Assembly (NCBI GenBank): GCA_964446585.1
Contig: CAYUPI010000026.1
Coordinates: 1-64,000, forward strand
From: CAYUPI01 sp964446585
Lineage (GTDB): Bacteria > Verrucomicrobiota > Verrucomicrobiia > Limisphaerales > UBA8199
Reading direction: 5' to 3'
DNA length: 64,000 bases
Shown piece after piece: positions 60,238 through 64,000 of the stretch. Position numbers and translations under genes: made by a program. Under the pieces are notes generated by a model, which did no database searches, was not told where the DNA came from, and saw only the letters and a program-made list of their open reading frames with translations. Each line of letters begins with the position of its first letter. The first letter of the stretch is position 1.

Positions 60238-61344
60238 AAAGCGCCAAACGAACGCTTACCGATTAGATACTCAAAACCGGCACGGACTTCCACCGCTCTC
60301 CAAACCCGGCGCGAGTTCCTTCACACGCTCGGCGCTTCGGCCGCAGCAGCCGGCTTCGGCCGCAGCGCCATGGCCGCGGCTCAGCATCCGTCATTCCAAC
60401 AATCTGCTATCCATCAATCCAGTCCACCAGCTCCACTGGACAAGGCGCTGATTGCGATCACGCTCGATTTGGAGATGGCCCGCAATTTCCCAAGATGGGA
60501 GGACATGCACTGGGACTACGAGAAGGGGAATCTCAACGACGCGGCCAAACGTTACGCGGTCGAAGCTGCGCGCCGGGTCAAGGCGCGGGGTGGAGTGATT
60601 CACTTCTTTGCCGTGGGGCAAGTGTTCGAGCAGGAAAATGTGGATTGGCTGAGGGAACTGCATCAAGCCGGCCATCCGATCGGCAATCATACCTACGACC
60701 ACGTTTTTGTTTTGGCGACAAAATCGGAGGACATTCAGTACCGCTTCAAGCGCGCGCCCTGGCTCATTGAAGGCAAGACTCCCGCGCAAGTCATCCGCGA
60801 AAACATCCAACTTTGCACTGACGCCATGCGCACTCGGCTCGGATTCAATCCGGCAGGGCTTCGGACGCCCGGCGGCTTTGCTGATGGTTTGAATGGCCGG
60901 CCCGACGTCCAACAGATGATGCTCGACCTCGGTTTCAAATGGGTAAGCTGCAAATACCCCGCGCATCTCTACGGCAACCCAGCCGAAGCGCCAACGCAGC
61001 AGGTTCTTGAGAACATTGTCGAGATGCAGGCCGCCGCACAGCCGTTTGTCTATCCGACCGGTCTGATTGATGTCCCGATGAGCCCCATCAGCGATATTGG
61101 CGCTTTCCGTAACGCGCGGTGGAAGCTCGACGATTTCCTGAAGGCGATTCGCCTTGGGGTTGAGTGGGCCATCGAACACCGTGCCGCGTTTGATCTGCTC
61201 TCGCATCCCTCAGTGCTGTACCCGAACGATCCTGAATTCCGGGTCGTCGAGCTGGTCTGCGAGCTCGTTCAGAAGGCAGGCGAACGCGCTGCCCTGGTTG
61301 ATCTCGAAACCATTGCGAAACGAGCCGCCAAGCCACCACGATGA
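60229..61344 (+). CDS. Tat-exported polysaccharide deacetylase (CE4-like)
   Basis: 371 aa if started at GTG 60229, with GGGAGAGGGTAGAG just upstream; ATG 60094 is in frame but would read through the palindromic repeat. Twin-arginine signal TRREFLHTLGASAAAAGFG near 28-46. NodB-type motifs: ITLDLEM (the catalytic Asp region), then HPIGNHTYDH with the two metal-binding His, and GLRTPGGF for motif 3. It would remove acetyl groups from an extracellular polysaccharide or peptidoglycan. It lies 185 nt after the cysteine hydrolase gene and 24 nt before the RidA-like gene. Confidence 0.85.
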   Translation: MSGKAPNERLPIRYSKPARTSTALQTRREFLHTLGASAAAAGFGRSAMAAAQHPSFQQSAIHQSSPPAPLDKALIAITLDLEMARNFPRWEDMHWDYEKGNLNDAAKRYAVEAARRVKARGGVIHFFAVGQVFEQENVDWLRELHQAGHPIGNHTYDHVFVLATKSEDIQYRFKRAPWLIEGKTPAQVIRENIQLCTDAMRTRLGFNPAGLRTPGGFADGLNGRPDVQQMMLDLGFKWVSCKYPAHLYGNPAEAPTQQVLENIVEMQAAAQPFVYPTGLIDVPMSPISDIGAFRNARWKLDDFLKAIRLGVEWAIEHRAAFDLLSHPSVLYPNDPEFRVVELVCELVQKAGERAALVDLETIAKRAAKPPR

Positions 61345-61368
61345 CGCCGCCGCCGGACGCACCTCTCA

Positions 61369-61887
61369 ATGAAGAAAACAACTAACGATGTACCCGACTC
61401 ACGCGGACGCCGCGCCTTCCTCAATGCCGCTCTTTTGTGCCTCGCCGGCAGTATGCCATCCATCGCTGGCGCAGCGGATGCGCCAAATCCGGCTTCAACC
61501 AGCTCACGTTCTGTGAAAATCGAAGGATTGAATCCACCTGACGCGCCCGCGGCCGACGTCGGCTACACCCCCGGCATCCTGGCCGAAGGCCAGCGCCTGG
61601 TGTTCATCTCGGGTCAGGGCCCGCGTGACTACAACGCGGACATGGAGACGCAATTCCGTCAGACCTTCGAACGCATCAGGCTGATCCTCGAACAGGCAGG
61701 CGGCTCGATGCGCAACCTCGTCATCTTGCGGGCATACTTCGTCCACTTCAGCCGCGATCTGCCGATTTATCGCAAAGTGCGAAAGGAATATCTCGTCCAG
61801 CCTTATCCGGCTTCGACGGCGGTCGGCGTAACCGAGCTCGCACCGCCGGGCAACCAGCTCGAAATCGAGGCTGTCGCCGTGCTCTAA
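61369..61887 (+). CDS. Exported RidA/YjgF-family protein
   Basis: 172 aa. A signal with GRRAFLNAALLCLAGSMPSIAGA (13-35) is twin-arginine-like. Residues 48-172 are a YjgF/RidA fold: YTPGILAEGQRLVFISGQGPRD, FRQTFERIRLILEQAGGSMRNLVILRAYFVHFSRDLPIYRKVRKEYL, PASTAVGVTELAPPGNQLEIEAVAVL. The Arg that binds the substrate carboxylate in classical RidA (near the ARxxV position) is not seen; the corresponding segment reads STAVGV, so deaminase activity is doubtful. Export is unusual for the family. Follows the deacetylase gene. Confidence 0.85.
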   Translation: MKKTTNDVPDSRGRRAFLNAALLCLAGSMPSIAGAADAPNPASTSSRSVKIEGLNPPDAPAADVGYTPGILAEGQRLVFISGQGPRDYNADMETQFRQTFERIRLILEQAGGSMRNLVILRAYFVHFSRDLPIYRKVRKEYLVQPYPASTAVGVTELAPPGNQLEIEAVAVL

Positions 61888-61889
61888 CC

Positions 61890-62912
61890 TCAAGCCAATT
61901 TCACCAGCATCTTGCCTATATTTTCGCCTCGGAATAGGCCGATGAATGCGTTCACGGCTTTATCAATTCCCTCGACGACGGTTTCTCTGTGCTTCAGCTT
62001 GCCTGCTCGCAGGTAGCCCCCGACTTCCTTTTCGAATTCGACCCAGCGATCCAGCCAATCCAGGACCAGCAGGCCTTTCATCGTCAGCCGCTTGGTCGTC
62101 ACGTTGAAGAGATTGGAAGGGCCCGGTCGTGGCTTTTCGTCGTTGTAAACGGAAATACTGCCACACGCGATGATTCGGCCACGCACACGCAAAGCCGAAA
62201 GAGCCGCCTCGAGCGCTTCGCTACCGACATTGTCGAAATACACGTCAATCCCGTCCGGCACCGCTTGTGTGAGCTGTTCGGCTACCGACCCGGTTTTATA
62301 GTTGAAGGCGCTATCGAAGCCGCATTCCTCGAGTAAAAACCGCACTTTCTCCGCCGAACCGGCTGAACCGATCACTCGGCATCCGCGCAGTTTCGCCAGT
62401 TGACCCGCCACACTCCCAACCGCGCCCGCCGCGCCCGAAACAAACACGACTTCGCCCGGCTTTATCTCTGCCAGTTGTAAACCAGCCCATGCTGTCATCC
62501 CGGTCATGCCGAGGGCGCCTAAATAAATCGAGGGTGACGGGACCTTGCGGCTAACCGATCGCAAATGCTTGGCCGGAGCTGTGAAGTACTCGCGCCAGCC
62601 TAGGTTCGAAAGTACGAGGTCGCCTTGCTGAAAGCCCGACTCGCGCGATTCGACAATTTCACCAACCGCGCCGCCTTCGAGCACCTTCCCGATTTCAAAG
62701 GACGACACATAGGACTTGCGGTCAATCATTCGACCTCGCATGTACGGATCCACCGACATGTAAAGGTTTCGGACAAGGGCCTGGCCGTCTTGCGGCGGGG
62801 TCACCTCAGTCCGCGTCAGAGTGAAATTAGCCGCGGTCGGAAGGCCCTTGGGCCGGGAGGCGAGTCGTATTTCGCGGCTGCTAATTGGTGGCAGATGCTG
62901 TGCATTGTTCAT
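61890..62912 (-). CDS. NADP-dependent oxidoreductase, leukotriene B4 dehydrogenase / CurA type
   Basis: 340 aa from ATG 62912; the longer frame to 63128 overlaps the divergent gene. MDR superfamily without zinc. Blocks: NLYMSVDPYMRGRM (about 48-61), the nucleotide-binding VFVSGAAGAVGSVAGQLAKLRGCRVIGSAGSAEKV (about 152-186), VYFDNVGSEALEAALSALRVRGRIIACGSI and the closing AVNAFIGLFRGENIGKMLVKL. Members reduce carbon-carbon double bonds of enones with NADPH (YncB/CurA, PtgR). Isolated gene, convergent with the RidA-like gene (stops 2 nt apart). Confidence 0.93.
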   Translation of the reverse strand: MNNAQHLPPISSREIRLASRPKGLPTAANFTLTRTEVTPPQDGQALVRNLYMSVDPYMRGRMIDRKSYVSSFEIGKVLEGGAVGEIVESRESGFQQGDLVLSNLGWREYFTAPAKHLRSVSRKVPSPSIYLGALGMTGMTAWAGLQLAEIKPGEVVFVSGAAGAVGSVAGQLAKLRGCRVIGSAGSAEKVRFLLEECGFDSAFNYKTGSVAEQLTQAVPDGIDVYFDNVGSEALEAALSALRVRGRIIACGSISVYNDEKPRPGPSNLFNVTTKRLTMKGLLVLDWLDRWVEFEKEVGGYLRAGKLKHRETVVEGIDKAVNAFIGLFRGENIGKMLVKLA

Positions 62913-63043
62913 GCGCCGACAATGAGTGAAATGCATTTCGGCGGCAAGACCGTTGCTGTACATGTGACCGAAATCCGGCAAACACGGAATGCCAGGGAGA
63001 CACGCATCTTTCCTTCCTGCCGCCCCTCTGTTACGTTGCGGTC

Positions 63044-63823
63044 GTGATGGACCGGGGCAAGGCCTGGATTCTAGAATGGCTCGAAGGGTTGGGCAATTTG
63101 ACTCTTTTGGCCAAAGAGACGATTTCATCGCTCCTCACGTTCAAGGTCACCGGGCGCGATCTGCTTTATCAAATCTATTTCATCGGTGTGAAGTCGCAGT
63201 CAGTAGTGCTGATCACCGGAGCATTCACCGGGATGGTGCTCGGTGCTCAGACCTACTTTCAATTTCACAAAGTCAAAATGGACACGGCAACGCTGGCGGT
63301 GGTGGGCGTGTCCATGTGCAGCGAGCTGGGGCCGGTGTTGACGGGCTTAATGGTCGCCGGCCGGGTCGGCGCGGCTATCGCGGCGGAGATCGGCACCATG
63401 CGCGTGACCGAGCAGATTGACGCGTTGAGGACCTTGGCGACGCATCCGGTGGATTACCTTGTGGTGCCGCGGTTGGTGGCGCTGCATATCGCGTTGCCGC
63501 TGCTCACGGCGGAAGCGATCGTCGTGGGCATCGGCGCGGGCTACGTCGTCGGAGTTTACCTGCTCGGGATCGACCCGATCTACTCCTGGTACAACATGCT
63601 GAAGTATACCAACACGGCGGACGTAGCGATCGGGCTGATCAAATCTTTTATTTTCGGCGGCATCGTGGCTTTGATCGGCTGCTACAAGGGGATGAGTTGC
63701 GGGGAGGGGGCTGAGGGAGTGGGTCGCGCCACCACAGAAGCCGTCGTCTTTTCTTCCATTACCATCCTCATCAGCAACTTCTTTCTCACACTCACTTTGG
63801 GCCAGCTCTTTCACCGCCTATGA
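63044..63823 (+). CDS. mlaE: MlaE-family lipid ABC transporter permease
   Basis: 259 aa from GTG 63044; ATG 63047 is the next codon but one reading and equally likely. About five to six TM helices. Family blocks: LITGAFTGMVLGAQTYFQFHK, VGVSMCSELGPVLTGLMVAGRVGAAIAAEIGTMRVTEQIDAL (the cytoplasmic coupling segment with ExG) and the C-terminal EAVVFSSITILISNFFLTLTL. It is the permease of the Mla-type phospholipid system that keeps outer membrane asymmetry. The ATPase gene overlaps its stop by 4 nt. Confidence 0.93.
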   Translation: MMDRGKAWILEWLEGLGNLTLLAKETISSLLTFKVTGRDLLYQIYFIGVKSQSVVLITGAFTGMVLGAQTYFQFHKVKMDTATLAVVGVSMCSELGPVLTGLMVAGRVGAAIAAEIGTMRVTEQIDALRTLATHPVDYLVVPRLVALHIALPLLTAEAIVVGIGAGYVVGVYLLGIDPIYSWYNMLKYTNTADVAIGLIKSFIFGGIVALIGCYKGMSCGEGAEGVGRATTEAVVFSSITILISNFFLTLTLGQLFHRL

Positions 63824-64000
63824 TCGAAGTGCGCGATCTGAGCAAGAGTTTCGGCTCGCACCGAATCTTCGAAGGCGTCAACTTTCGGATCGAGCATGGC
63901 GAGTCAATCGTCATCATAGGCCGCAGCGGTGGCGGCAAGAGTGTGTTGCTCAAGCACCTGATTGGACTGTTGAAACCTGATGCCGGACAGGTGTTGATCG
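63820..64000 (+). CDS. mlaF: MlaF-type ABC transporter ATP-binding protein (partial)
   Basis: Only the first 60 codons lie in the window; the gene runs off the right edge. IEVRDLSKSFGSHRIFEGVNF is followed by the Walker A motif GRSGGGKSVLLKHLIGLLKPD, with the SVLLK continuation typical of MlaF. The ATG overlaps the mlaE stop (ATGA). It energises lipid transport with MlaE; an mlaD-type gene is expected downstream outside the window. Confidence 0.93.
   Translation, partial: MIEVRDLSKSFGSHRIFEGVNFRIEHGESIVIIGRSGGGKSVLLKHLIGLLKPDAGQVLI

Overview
The window reads as a chromosome segment from a free-living member of the Verrucomicrobiota, probably near the Limisphaerales/Pedosphaera group. This is inferred from gene content: a DUF1592-type CxxCH protein beside a DUF1552 Tat protein, Tat-type Gfo/Idh/MocA oxidoreductase, formylglycine sulfatase, TIGR03067 and DUF1579 proteins, PL10 pectate lyase, Calx-beta/Ig secreted proteins ending in an 'LVNW...RFYRA' module, and several palindromic intergenic repeat types. 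No rRNA is present, so the lineage is not proven.

Layout. 0.2-2.7 kb: a secreted repeat protein, then a gene graveyard where the 5' end of purE is joined to the middle of a TolC-type gene. 2.8-8.4 kb: complete tripartite RND efflux operon (TolC, adaptor, permease). 8.4-13.9 kb: a YncE-like propeller and a LamG-like protein with the remnant of a duplicate, a MacA/MacB-like pair without an ATPase, and a DUF1259 protein. 14.0-25.9 kb: a ChrB / ChrB-C / MFS cluster, a CDP-alcohol phosphatidyltransferase, a Bcp peroxiredoxin, class II fumarase facing a two-subunit class I fumarase, an actinobacterial-type RpiB, a zinc alcohol dehydrogenase and a DCC-lipase maturation factor fusion.

26.05-36.96 kb: an integrative element inserted in a tRNA-Lys(CTT) gene. 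A 41-bp direct repeat of the tRNA 5' half flanks it. It has a rightward operon (excisionase-like HTH, replication initiator, DnaC-type ATPase, many small unknown genes, possible phage connector/tail proteins, two secreted proteins) and a convergent leftward operon (integrase plus three small genes). Paired GGGATACAA motifs near both ends look like integrase arm sites. I see no terminase, portal or obvious capsid gene, so it is a satellite, a plasmid-like element or a reduced prophage. It is the best candidate here for an undescribed system.

37-50 kb: DUF1579 and CHAP-like proteins, then a long leftward cluster (PL10 pectate lyase, ribokinase, exported nucleoside hydrolase, ribose-type ABC permease, binding protein, sulfatase, oxidoreductase). 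Its logic is hydrolysis of nucleosides outside the cytoplasm, ribose import and phosphorylation. A DUF350 / DUF2491-like envelope cluster follows. 50-64 kb: DegP/Q protease, the DUF1592/DUF1552 pair, a decayed lipoprotein locus, a perfect 30-bp hairpin, TIGR03067 and PQQ-propeller proteins, a MORN-type protein, a cysteine hydrolase, a Tat polysaccharide deacetylase, an exported RidA-like protein, an NADP-dependent reductase, and the start of an mlaE-mlaF lipid ABC transporter cut by the window end.

Functional names rest on motif and family recognition by eye; no database search was run.
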